Origin: Medicago truncatula
Taxonomy: Eukaryota; Streptophyta; Magnoliopsida; Fabales; Fabaceae
DNA length: 64,000 nt
Assembly: GCF_003473485.1 (NCBI RefSeq)
Contig: NC_053043.1
Span: 2,366,001 to 2,430,000, forward strand
Direction: 5' to 3'
Shown: piece after piece, positions 24,480-35,104 of the stretch
How the letters are laid out: every line of letters starts with the position of its first letter
Numbering within the stretch: the stretch's first letter is position 1
Position numbers and translations under genes: made by a program
Notes under the pieces: model-generated
Told to the model about the DNA's origin: nothing
What the model saw: only the letters and a program-made list of their open reading frames with translations
Database searches by the model: none

Positions 24480-24883
24480 TTAATAACATTGAGGTAATTA
24501 AGAAGAGATTTGAGTTTTTAAAGGTTGTCATTGGAATCATGAATGCCCACGTTTGATACGTTCAACATATATATGACATTCCCGTATATAACTAAAGAAC
24601 AACATGTGAGTTGTAAGTTTAGTGAGAGTCTAAACACGTTATTGACCTTCAATGAGATATTGTATGGTTCCACAGTTTAAAGTGGGTTAAATTATGCATG
24701 AAATTTTTAATTTACTAGTGGGTTAAATGATCAATGTGGTAATTGTTTGTTTTTGCTATAATGTAGTTGACGTAATGCGGTAAATTTGGTGAATATATGA
24801 AATCTAATTTTGGTAATATTTGGTTGGCTACGCTACCTAATCCATTAACACAACTCTTTGTGAAAGGACCCAACGGAATATAA

Positions 24884-24968
24884 TAACCTAAAACGCCCGT
24901 TAATAACAGTAAAAATGTCGCTACGACAATACAGCACAACAACTTGGATTAAAAATCTAATTCTATAG
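24884..24968 (+). repeat. 85-bp direct repeat, left copy
   Basis: Starts TAACCTAAAACGCCCGTTAA and ends AATCTAATTCTATAG. It is repeated at 30632-30716 with only two differences by eye. The left copy abuts the left end of the composite element (24968-30555); the right copy lies 76 bp beyond its right end. Confidence 0.9.
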
Positions 24969-25287
24969 AATAATAACATTTATTATTTTATTTTGCAAAA
25001 ATTTAGCAAGTATTTTATTATTTGCATATTCACCCCATCTTAAATTAATGATTTTTTACAATTTAAACCATCACAATAATTAAATTTCACCTCTAATCCA
25101 ATCACTCTCCAAATCTCTTTTTTAGCTTGGCAAAAATCATTAAAAATTAAAATTATCATCCCTAGGAATCGAACCTGGGGACCTATTTAAAATGTACTCT
25201 GAAACCATTTGATCAATACATTTTTTATGAAATAATTTGGAATTCAAAATTATGTTATTAGTGAGCAAATTATTTTATTTTTATTTG

Positions 25288-26010
25288 CAGTGCCTTTATA
25301 ACCTAGCTTTAGTAAAAAAAAATCATTTTATGTGTGTATAATTATGAAGTAGTAAATTTTTCTTAAGAAAAATGAATTCATTCAATTGATTTTTTATATT
25401 TTAAATATCATTCTTTTTTATAAATTCATACTTTTATATAGATTCGATGACCTACAACAATGTTTCATTTGTGATCCACCGAATTATGATTTATTTTAGG
25501 TACTATCTTTCATTTGGATCAGATAAATTGTTTAAAGGTAATAATATTTTTTTTGCAAGATCTTATAAGTTATAACCTAGCTTTAGTAAAAAAAATCATT
25601 TTATATGTGTATATTTATGAAATAGTAAATCTTTCTTAAAAAAAATGAATTCATTCAATTGATTTTTTATATTTTAAATATCATTCTTTTATATAAATTT
25701 ATACTTTTATATAGATTCGATGAACTACAACATTGTTTCATTTGTGATCAAACGAATTATGATTTATTTTAGGTACTATCTTTCATTTTGATCAGATAAA
25801 TTGTTCAAAGGTATTAATTTTTTATTTTTTTTGCAGTGTCTTATAAGTTATAACCTAGCTTTAGTAAAAAAAAAAATCATTTTATATGTGTATATTTATG
25901 AAATAGTAAATATTTCTTAAAAAAAAAAATGAATTCATTCAATTGATTTTTTTATATTTTAAATATCATTCTTTTATATAAATTCATAATTTTATATGTG
26001 TATATTTATC
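25288..26010 (+). repeat. ~275-bp subterminal tandem repeats, 2.6 copies
   Basis: Units start near 25288, 25553 and 25836 (the last one truncated). Shared words include 'ataacctagctttagtaaaa', 'gaattcattcaattgatttt' and 'tatagattcgatga'. One inverted copy lies at 27826-27963 plus 29995-30178, split by the solo LTR. Each unit starts at the boundary with the terminal arm, so the array extends the inverted repeat. Confidence 0.88.
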
Positions 26011-26266
26011 CAAAATTGGCAAAAAATCAAAACATAGGGGGCTGTTTTGTATTTAAATTAGTTAGGGGTCCATAACCGCAACTTTTGGAAATATAGGGGT
26101 TTAAAAGTGCAATTAAGCCTATTTTATTTACTATTTTATCCTTTAATAATATTATATTAAATTTGAATTAGAAAAATGAAATCTCATTAAAATAGGAAAT
26201 ATACCACTACAACAGGAACAATACTATATATATATATATATATATTTTTTTTTTTGACAAAATACT

Positions 26267-26568
26267 ATATATACTATATATGAAGGGAATAGAGACTTTG
26301 GGCTGAATTTTTTATAATTTCAATTATACCCTTAAATAAATTTTCCTATATTAATGTTACATTCTTGGTGGTATTAAAAAAAGATAAGAATTTGTATTAT
26401 ATTTGTTAAACTACTGTGTTGTTGTGGTAAAAGATAAACATGATTTTTTTGGGTTTGTTACAATTTTAATTTCACAAATATTTGTACTTATAATTTTAAT
26501 CAAAATCAAAATTTCATATAAAATACCGTTCATAATTTACACATGTCACGTACCCGTTTTTTCGCTAG
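26267..26568 (+). mobile_element. Helitron-like short element (tentative)
   Basis: Starts in 'actatatatgaagggaata' and 'ctttgggctgaattttttat', and ends 'cgtacccgttttttcgctag' with a CTAG(T) terminus. It is followed at 26581 by a second similar 5' end (TCTATACTATATATAAAGAA, with 'cttttgggcaggatttttct'). TC...CTAG termini without target duplication or inverted repeats are Helitron features, but the 3' hairpin is weak. Confidence 0.35.
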
Positions 26569-26580
26569 TTATATATAGTA

Positions 26581-27825
26581 TCTATACTATATATAAAGAA
26601 AACTACATCTTTTAGCACTTTTGGGCAGGATTTTTCTTTCCAAAAATACCCTTATTTTTTAATACAAACAACACATGTAACAAATAAATAAGAATAAATT
26701 TAAATATTAAAACAAATGTAACAAACACGATATGTGTGTCTGGTTTTTTTTTCCTTTATCATTTAAAAAGTGTAACAAACTATATGAGTATATTTAATAT
26801 TTGCTTTTTTATTATTCCAATTATACCATTAAAACAAAATCCATAATCATCAATCAACAACAAGAAGATCCAACATTTTAAAAAATAAATAGATAAATTT
26901 AAAGGAATTTTTTTAAGATTCTTATGTTGTTACATAATATTTGGACAAGATTCTAATTCTCATTAATCTTTTTTCCCACGTCAAGAATATCTCTTTGCTT
27001 CTTCTGATTCATATTCATTCATTCCTTATTATTCCAATTTTTAACTCAATTCATCTTCCTATAGATTTGCATCGTTTTTGCTGAACCAAGAAGGACTGTT
27101 AAGCAGAAGAATTCCAGAATCATAGATGTAATCACAATAGTTTCAATGACAATGCTTAAAAAAAATTGATTTTTTTCCTAATCTATTTCTCTCAATCCCG
27201 ATCTACTCTCTATCCCCTTAAACCCTTTTTTCCTAAACTATTCCTTACCTCTCATGCTCTATCTTCTCCATCGGATACCATTTCCCCTTCTATCATCTTC
27301 ATTGCATTCTCCTCCTTCTCTTTCATTTTTGACTTCTCAATAAAAAATCAATCCCAGCTTCAATTTTTTATTGTCGAATTCGAATTCGAATTTGGGGTGC
27401 GTGGGTTCGATTGAGAGAGAGAGAGGGATTGAGATGATGGATATATAGACAACGGTGTTGATGGTGGTTTTGAAAAAGAGGTTTTGATGGTGGTTATCTG
27501 GATTTTCTCTGGATTTTTTTTTATGAAGGTGATGAATGAGGGGAGGGAAGAAGATGAAGTATGGGATATAATGCTAGATGTTGTTGGTTCACAGTAAGAT
27601 ACAGTGGACATGCATGATCTAACAATCCTTCTTTATTAAAAAAGATCAAACAGTTTATATTAAAAAAAATAATAGGATCTATAGTGGACCAGTGGGTTCA
27701 CCATAGATATTTGAGGTTAAAGTTAATTTATTTGGCAAACTGTGGGAAAAGTGAAGGACTAAAACGTGAGTTTTATTAATTGTGAGACCAAAATAAATCC
27801 AAAGAATTAAATAAGCCTTTTTTTT
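26581..27825. other. interior of the composite element, nothing coding recognised
   Basis: Begins with the second Helitron-like 5' end. A pyrimidine-rich stretch at about 27160-27360 and a GC-richer patch at about 27360-27600 (with 'gattgagagagagagaggga') carry short open frames on both strands that show no domain. I see no gene here; this could be filler captured from elsewhere. Confidence 0.4.
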
Positions 27826-28566
27826 TTTTTACTAAAGCTAAGTTATAACTTATAAGACATTGCAAAAAAAAATTAATACCTTTAAACAATTTATCTGATC
27901 CAAATGAAAGATATTATCTAAAATAAATCATAATTTGGTTGATCACAATTGAAACATTGTTGTTGTAACGCCCTAGTTGTTTTATTTAACTATTTTTGAT
28001 TTATGTGGAGCCTATATATATTTATATATGATTTTTGGTGAATTATGTGGTGTGTTGTTTTATTATATGGGTTATTTAATAATAATTAGAATAAGTATGA
28101 AATATTAATTATTTTGGAGTTTGGGGAGTTATTTAATACTTATTAAAATTAATGGGGTGTTAAGTGAAAATATAGGGAGTTAAGTAATGGGAAGTTAGGA
28201 AAAGAAAGATTAGAAGCAGTTGTACGTAAGAACTGACAGTTTGGGAGAAAGGAGAGAAGAGCAAGTAGAACTCAAGGAATCTTTTGTGCTGTGCAATTTT
28301 CTGCAATTTCTAAGGTAAGGGTGAGGTTTACTTCAAGAATGTAGTTATTGAATTCTGATTTTGTGTTTAACAGAGTTTTGGTGAGAATTGGGAATTTGGG
28401 GTTTTATGATAAAATGCGGATTTTGAACTTGTAAGCATGATTTTGATGTTATAATTGGTTTCTGGTTGCATAGAACACTTAATTATGTATCTGTAAACTG
28501 ATTTGGGGAGTGATTGGAAGAAAAATGGGATTTTTGGGTAAAACCAGTTTTCTGCCCGTACAGAAG

Positions 28567-28935
28567 TTCATCGCTCGCCTCGCGAGTAGCTGTGCTCGCC
28601 ATGGCGAGTGAGCAACTTCATAGCTCGCCTCGCGAGCAGACCAACTCGCCATGGCGAGTAGCCCATATCAAAACTTGATTTTTAAAAAGTTGTTATAAGA
28701 TGTTTTGGGAATGGTTTAAGGTACCTGGATGATTTTAATGATGAATGGTGAAAGTTTTAGGTTAAAAAGATGAATAGGGAACTTAGAATTGGGATTTGAG
28801 TGAGAAAATGGCATTTTTCCCGAGAGCACCTAATTTTCACTCGCCTCGAGTTCGCCTTGAACTCGCCATGGCGAGCAAGTAGTTTTGTGAACTCGCCATG
28901 GCGAGCAGATGTGCTCGCGAGGCGAGCTGAGCAGT
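28567..28935 (+). repeat. GC-rich palindromic cluster inside the solo LTR
   Basis: About nine short palindromes of two kinds, CTCGCCATGGCGAG and GCTCGCCTCGCGAGC-like, occur in an otherwise AT-rich region, in two groups (28570-28665 and 28840-28930). Confidence 0.85.
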
Positions 28936-29176
28936 TCCTGAGTGTTGAATTTCGTGCATGAATGGTAGTGATTTAATGTTGAAATGTTGATCATAGTTTC
29001 ATGTAATTATGCATTATTTTGATGGATTGGATTGCTGAATTAATGATTATTGATGATGATTGAAATGTATGCTAATTTCGAATCATACATGTTGTTTAAG
29101 TGGAGTCATATGGAGTTGCATTGCATGGTCAGTTGTATGTAGATATACACAAGTAGGTCCATTGCATATGCATAAA

Positions 29177-29286
29177 ACAGCGGTGAGGGCTTCGGTCCTG
29201 GAGTACTAGTTGCTCAACAGCGGTGAGAGCTTCGGTCCTGATGAATGCTTTAACCATTCAAAAAGCGGTGAGGGCTTCGGTCCTGT
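29177..29286 (+). repeat. three copies of a 20-bp motif inside the solo LTR
   Basis: GCGGTGAGGGCTTCGGTCCT occurs at about 29179, 29220 (one change) and 29266, spaced about 40-46 bp apart. Confidence 0.85.
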
Positions 29287-30631
29287 TTGGTACCACATGC
29301 ATATTTGCATCCATTGAGAAGTCTAAGGTGTTGTCTTAGCAGTGTTGTCATGTCATTTGCATGAGTCTTAGTTGTTGATTGTGGTTGTTACTTGATTAGA
29401 TGATGTTGTTGGTGAATATGTACATTGTATACATACTTGTTAAGTGGGTTATGATGATGTTGTTGTTGCTTGTGAATTAATTATGTATATTTGCAAGATG
29501 ATGTATTTGATGTTATAGGGTGTTAGATTCAATTGAAGATTTAATATCTATATTTATTGTTGTGAATCTCACCCCTTCTGCTTGAAAATGTTGCCCTTCC
29601 TATGGGTAACTTGCAGGTGATCCTGAGTAGTTGGTGGTGGCTCAATGTCGTGTCTAGGGCTCTGATACGTGGGATGAGAATTATTATTTATATTATTGTT
29701 GTTTTTCCTTCCTATGTATCAATTTTTGGAACTTGATGATGTGGCCCTTTGTTGGTTGATTTATTGTTGTTAGGCTTTATGCCAAGATATTATATGGGGA
29801 ATTTTAACCGTTGTTGTGGTTATTTGAAATGCAAACTTTCCGCTGCATGATTTTTAAAGTTATGGACGATGTTGAGTTAAATAGTTTTATTTTCTATTTA
29901 AGGAATTTTGAATTTGTGATGTAGCATGCCCGTTTGGTGCTTAACTCTGATGTATATTTGTTATTTAATTACTTTTGGGTAACGAGATGTTACAATTGTA
30001 GTTCATCGAATCTATATAAAAGTATGAATTTATATAAAAGAAAGATATTTACAATATAAAAAATCAATTGAATGAATTTATTATTATTTTTTAAGAAATA
30101 TTTACTATTTCATAAATATACACATATAAAATGATTATTATTATTTTTACTAAAGCTAAATTATAAGTCACTGCAAAAAAAAAAAAAAAAAACTTGCTCA
30201 ATAATAACATATTTTTGCATTCCAATTTAATTCATAAAAAATGTATTGGTCAAGTGGTTTGGGAAAACATTTCAAATAAGTGGGTGCATTCAAGTTTGAT
30301 TCCCACGAGTGATAATTTTAATTTTTAATGATTTTTGCCAAGTCGTTCAACTAAATTTGAATGAATGCATGATCTTTGGCATTAAATTCCAAATTTGATA
30401 AAAAAAAAAAAAGGAGAGTGATTGGATTAGAGGAGAAATTTAATTATTGTGATGGTTTAAATTGTAAAAAATCATTAATTTAAGATGGGGTGAATATGCA
30501 AATAATAAAATACATGCTAAATTTTTGCAAAATAAAATAATAAATATTATTATTCATGGAGTACACATGGAAAATTTTGATTGGTTTGGATAAATTGCCC
30601 ATGAGTTTTCAAAGGTAATTTAGAAAAAACC

Positions 30632-30716
30632 TAACCTAAAACGCCCGTTAATAACAGTAAAAATGTCACTACGACAATACTGCACAACAACTTGGATTAA
30701 AAATCTAATTCTATAG
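30632..30716 (+). repeat. 85-bp direct repeat, right copy
   Basis: Near-identical partner of 24884-24968. The sequence between the composite element's right end (30555) and this copy is 76 bp with no counterpart on the left. Confidence 0.9.
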
Positions 30717-32055
30717 ATTTGGAATATATGTATAAAACGATCATCAGGCCAGAATTAGTGTCGATATGAAAGCAAGGAGAATTAGCAGTCAAGAATACTG
30801 TCATTAGATAACTCAATAAAAGTTCACCAATTAATTCACCAAGAATTACACATATAATGTTGCAGCAATACTTTCATGAAAATTAAATTGCAAAACATCA
30901 AATAAGGGAGTACGTATACATTAAAACAGCTTAAGGCAATCCAAAACAGTCATGAAAGCCTGCCAAGTCTTGAACATGAAACAAATGGTAAATACATATG
31001 CTATGCGGACAATCTTGCAGATGGAATGGCATGAACAAACCAGCACTAAGTTATCAATTAACCTGCAATACAACAAATGATTTAAATGTGATCAAGGGTT
31101 ACTGTGTCTACAATAACATACCCAAATTAGGTTTACCATAACAGTTGTCAATTTACCTTAAACGCATTCAGTAACTTATAGGACAGAAAATACATTCCAT
31201 TGAATTAGGCATAATTTGTATCACATCATTTTCCTGAGCAACGAAAGCACACCCTCTATTTCCTACTTCATAGTAAGAATGCCCTGGACAATCACATAAA
31301 GAACTTAATATGTCATCTGCCGCCATTAGAAAGAAAAAAAGAAAGTCAATTTATACAAAATTTAGACATCAAAGGTTGCAGGGATAGCCATAGAACACTA
31401 CGGTGTTGCCGAAATTATCTGAGGAAGAAGACGGTTGGGAAATGCAAGGAGACGTACAGCTGAACTGAAACAGAAAACGCTAAATGCATCAGCACTCGAA
31501 AACAAAAACACAGTTGTCGCTCCAAATTCATCAAAACTAAACTCATCTCCTTCCCATGTAGTCAAAACCACCGATAAAATAACAACCATAACTACTAATA
31601 CAACTATCCGCTTAAAAAGAAACCTGCAAAATTATGCAGGAAAATAACTTGTAAGCTTTCCAAAGCTTCTAACCGGATACACTCAACTAAACCATATTAT
31701 GAATATGAAAAATTGAATGGTAAAATTATGAAACGGAGTACATCAATCGCACAAAATCAAAATGCAGGAAAATAACTTGTATTCTATCCGTATACACCGC
31801 AATTTGGAACCTGCTATTATTTTAAATAGCTCATGTTGAAAAGAAAGAACCAAAGACTAGCTTATTAGTTATTACAAATTATTTTCTGGTTTGATAGCAT
31901 TGCTACTAGAACAAAAACATATTTGGTTGTAGGAGATTTTGTGAGAAAACAATCTTCAAATCATGCACTACACTTTGTTTTTATAATTATTTCATTTCTT
32001 TACACGTTCAATCATTATATATAAATTGTTTTACTTTCCAAAATTAACAACAAAT
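30717..32055. other. intergenic; possible remnant or noncoding exons on the minus strand
   Basis: Less AT-rich than the block before it. Two minus-strand acceptor-like sites (TTGTATTGCAG near 31064 and TAATTTTGCAG near 31624) are present. The second opens a frame to 31398 with a hydrophobic stretch (IVVLVVMVVILSVVLTTWEG). No homology was recognised and no 5' exons were found, so no gene is called. Confidence 0.3.
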
Positions 32056-32129
32056 GGTTTCGTGGTGTAGTTGGTTATCACGTCAGTCTAACACACTGAA
32101 GGTCTCCGGTTCGAACCCGGGCGAAGCCA
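32056..32129 (+). tRNA. tRNA-Val (AAC)
   Basis: A complete cloverleaf. Acceptor stem GGTTTCG pairs with CGAAGCC, with A as discriminator. D-arm region is GTGTAGTTGGTTATCAC. The anticodon stem TCAGT/ACTGA encloses loop CTAACAC, with anticodon AAC at 32090-32092. The T arm contains GGTTCGAACCC. A T-run about 6 nt downstream serves as the polymerase III stop. No intron. It lies 365 bp upstream of the TIN1 start codon on the same strand. Confidence 0.97.
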
Positions 32130-32348
32130 TCATCTTTTTCGTTCTTGAAATTTTCTGTATATATCTGACAATAACAAAACGTCGTCGTATTGCACATAAA
32201 TTTCGTGGATATTATTATTACACGCCGATATCATAGCCGCATAATTAGAATTTACTGTAATTAATTAATTAATTATTTTTCTCACTTTTAACTATATCCA
32301 CGAATGTCCACCAATCATATTCCTTCTAATATAACTTTCTCCATTTTC

Positions 32349-32363
32349 ATTGGTCCACGTCAT
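32349..32363 (+). promoter_or_regulatory. ERSE-II / UPRE composite element of TIN1
   Basis: ATTGGTCCACG at 32349-32359 is an exact match to the ER stress response element II consensus ATTGG-N-CCACG. The overlapping CCACGTCA (32355-32362) is the complement of the UPRE core TGACGTGG. The site lies about 135 bp upstream of the TIN1 ATG. In plants such sites are bound by bZIP60/bZIP28 with NF-Y during the unfolded protein response. A further CCACG...CCAAT pair is at about 32298-32315. Confidence 0.85.
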
Positions 32364-32493
32364 CACCCCAGAACCTTCCACTCCAAACAAAAACTCACTA
32401 TTTATTTAACCAAAAAACAAGTAAAAATTACACAAACGAAAAAACACGAATCAATTTCATTGCATTCACAATAATCACTTCTGCATCATCACC

Positions 32494-35104
32494 ATGAAAT
32501 CGCTTATTTTCGTAATCGCTTTTCTTCTCTTTAATTCTTCCCTCGCTTCCGAAACCAATCCTCCATATCCCAAAGCTTTTTCCGATTTCAAGGAATCAAT
32601 TGTGAAAGGATTAGGGTTTAACGCAGATGACTTCAAGGTTACGGGATTTGATCCTCGAGAAGCACAGGTTGGGCATTCGGTAGAATATCAATTCGACGTT
32701 GAAATTGATGATAAAGTTGTTCCATTTAAGCTTCTTGAAGATACGAAACGTTGGGATTATGTTGATCTTCCCATTTTTAGGGTTGAGGAGGAAAATGGAT
32801 TGGTGGAAAAACGGGTTGACGGAAATGGGTTACCCGTTTTGGCTCCGTTTCAGCTTGCTGGACCAATGGAGATTTGGGTTCAGGATGCTAAGGATATGAG
32901 ACTCTCTCTCCCTGTAAGTGCTTTTCTCTAATTTTCTCTTAATTTATTTATTGTATCTTATAATTGCATTCATTATTCTTATGTTTTTAATTAAGTTAAG
33001 CTATTTAATTAACAATTTGTCTTTCAAAAAAAAAAAAAATTAACAATTTGAGAACCAAATTTGTGTTTTTATTAAAAAAAAGATTAACCTTTTTTGACTA
33101 AAATATTTAATTTTAATTGCACACATTGTGGTTATTTGGAGGATTAATCTAGGTGGTGTAATCATTATCATAATATCTAGAGTTTTTCTATTTACACCCC
33201 ATGTTTTTCTGGTTACACCCAAATTTTCTTAAATTTTTTTATAATACCAAAATTGCCCTTTTATATAATTTTTCTTAAAACCCTAATTTTATTCATTGTC
33301 AGTGAGTTTCACCCTCTTTCACCACACAAAGCGATCGATCAAACAATTTGATGTTCAATATCAATCTCCATAAAAATTAAAGAGTGAATCAAAATATTTT
33401 TCATCCATACTCAATTGGATATAAGTAAGTGAATTTCTTCTTCTATTTGCTAGTTTCAATTTTTTTCCTTCAACTGCAATGATGCATTGTACGATTACGG
33501 TTTTAATTTACATTGACAAGGTTAACTTAAATTCAGTTTAAGTAGGTTCATGTAAACTTAATAAACTAAGTTTACATGAACCTACTTAAACTGAGTTTAC
33601 ATGAACCTACTTAAATTGAGTTAACATGAACCTACTTAAACTGAGTTTACATGAACCTACTTAAACTGAGTTTACATGAACCTACTTAAACTGATTTTAC
33701 AAAATCGCAGAACAAGGAAAACACAAAATCAGAACTGAGAACCCATAACAAGAAAACACAATCGATTGAAGAACAACACTTGCTAACCTGATTTGCTTCG
33801 AATTTTCTTTGAAATCATGAATGGACGTGAGAAAGTATGGTTTTGAAAATCTTCGCAGAACACAATCGATCGATTGGAGAATTATGGTTTTGGAAGAAGG
33901 GTTTTGGGGTGTAACCAAAAAAGAAGGAATAGGCTTTTTGAAAATCAAATTTTATGAAAGGATAATCTTGTCATTTTAGGGTGCAACCATGATTAACTAG
34001 GGTGCAAGTAGAAAAATTCTAATATCTATTATGTTGACAAAAGTAAATCATTTTGTAAAGATTATGCAGTAATTATATGTTACCTTATGTGACACAGTGA
34101 CACTTAATTTCATTCCCTATATATATATATATATATATGATTGGAATTTATTAAAGAAATTTGTTTTTGTTTTGGTGAAATTGGGAAGATAGAAGGGTGT
34201 GTAGTGTATAGAGTAAGATGGTGTAGTTGAATGTGGATAATGTGAAATTGACTTGATGTTGATTTGGTATTTGCAGCATGATGTGGATGCTGGGGTGTTG
34301 AAGAAAGTCGTTTTGGCTGATGGTGCAGTGGTTACTGTGAAAGGTGCAAGATCAGTGAGTCTTCGCCATCCTCTTACTTTACCTCTGCCGTTAAACCGAA
34401 GCCAAAATGGCTTTGCTGCCGGGCTTCTCACGTTGGCTGAGCATCTCCGCCATGCTTCTCGTGGCCAAGATGCTCCCCTTCTTTCACTCCGGATTGTTGG
34501 TCCTACCTCACTTGAAGCCCCTTCCTCTGCATCAACTTCTTCTAATAACAGGTTGAAGCTTAAGCGTCTTGCACCTGGTCTTGTGGAGTTATCCTCTCAA
34601 TCAAAATCCAAATTAGTTGACACTTCCCTGTCTACCGTTGATCTCCAGGAGGAAGCCCCGACCCTCCTTACTCCTACCCAGTTTACCGCATTGTGGCCTC
34701 TTGCCTCTCTTAATGGATCAAATGCAAACTTGTTGGGTTTTGAGAGATTGTTATCTTCTGTGTTGGGTCCTAAGGCGAATGAAAAAGGTTCCTTCAGGTT
34801 GTTGAAGGCTGATGTTTCTGCTCAGACTTTTGTGAAGATAGGATTCCAAGCTGAGAAGAAGCTGAAAGAAGGAGATGGGATTAGTTTTGAGGGTTTCCCT
34901 GAATGGAGGACTAAGCCTGACACTGTGAGGTTGCATTTTGAGGTGCTGGCTAAAGTTGATGGTGATAAAGTCATACCTGAGAGAGTCATGCAAGTGAACC
35001 CTGTTGTCACAGAGGACAGTGTGGCGCCAAATATGCTGACTAACAATGGGACCATGTCAAAGATGCCACTCGTTCAGCCTCCGCCCATCCCCTTCGCCTT
35101 GTAA
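32494..35104 (+). CDS. TIN1: TUNICAMYCIN INDUCED 1 (TIN1) homologue
   Basis: Two exons, 32494-32913 and 34277-35104, joined in phase 0 at SLP|HDVDAG; 415 residues. A signal peptide is evident (MKSLIFVIAFLLFNSSLA), so the product enters the ER. The rest matches Arabidopsis TIN1, a plant-specific ER-stress-induced protein, along its length: YPKAFSDFKESIVKGLGF, PVLAPFQLAGPMEIWVQDA, VKGARSVSLRHPLTLPLPL, LSLRIVGPTSLE, KLKRLAPGLVELSS, SNANLLGFERLLSSVLGPKA, FPEWRTKPDTVRLHFEVLAK. Length is close to that of the Arabidopsis protein (about 424). The biochemical function is unknown; Arabidopsis mutants affect pollen surface structure. The ERSE-II/UPRE site upstream predicts induction by the unfolded protein response. 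The single intron holds a minisatellite MITE. Confidence 0.95.
33180..34019 (+). mobile_element. MULE-type MITE with internal minisatellite, copy 4 (diverged), in the TIN1 intron
   Basis: Left terminus GAGTTTTTCTATTTACACCC; right terminus complementary to GAATTTTTCTACTTGCACCC. A perfect 9-bp target duplication TAATATCTA is at 33171-33179 and 34020-34028. The left arm ('taataccaaaattgcccttt') aligns with copy 1 ('taatactaaaattgtcctct'). The array at about 33530-33700 uses a 25-bp unit (AACCTACTTAAACTGAGTTT plus ACATG), which looks like the 36-bp unit of the other copies minus 11 bp. Its orientation is the same as that of the gene. Confidence 0.85.
34114..34139. repeat. (TA)n microsatellite in the TIN1 intron
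   Basis: About 11 TA units just upstream of TIN1 exon 2. Confidence 0.9.

Larger units (their letters stand above)
27964..29994 (+). mobile_element. solo LTR, probably Ty3/gypsy, inserted in the composite element
   Basis: 2.03 kb, starting TGTAACGCCC and ending GATGTTACA, with TG...CA ends and a 6-bp terminal inversion. Five-bp flanks GTTGT / ATTGT form a likely target duplication. The empty site is visible in the paralogous subterminal repeats, where the flanking words run together. No internal retrotransposon region or second LTR was seen, so it looks like a solo LTR. It contains a GC-rich cluster of CTCGCCATGGCGAG palindromes and three copies of GCGGTGAGGGCTTCGGTCCT. Family assignment is by general resemblance only. 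Confidence 0.7.
24968..30555. mobile_element. composite 5.6-kb inverted-repeat element with nested insertions
   Basis: Terminal arms of about 320 bp (24968-25287) and 375 bp (30180-30555) are inverted copies. Both begin GAATAATAA, then 'ttattattttattttgcaaa' and 'gcatattcaccccatcttaa'. Inside each arm lies a shared subterminal repeat of about 275 bp, in 2.6 tandem copies on the left and one on the right. The right arm's copy is interrupted by a solo LTR. Both arms also hold a tRNA-like box A/box B pair. No transposase was seen. No clear short target duplication was found, so the class (foldback or MULE-like) is open. Confidence 0.7.

Noticed and set aside
24715-24942. Minus-strand frame with a hydrophobic start (MLCCIVVATFLLLLTGVLGY)
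   Set aside because: Overlaps the 85-bp direct repeat and has no family or splice context; not enough to call a gene.
31398-31623. Minus-strand exon candidate with a hydrophobic segment
   Set aside because: It has an acceptor-like site but no recognisable family and no upstream exon; kept only as a note.
32054-32236. 60-codon open frame starting in the tRNA-Val gene
   Set aside because: It overlaps a clear tRNA; the frame is accidental.
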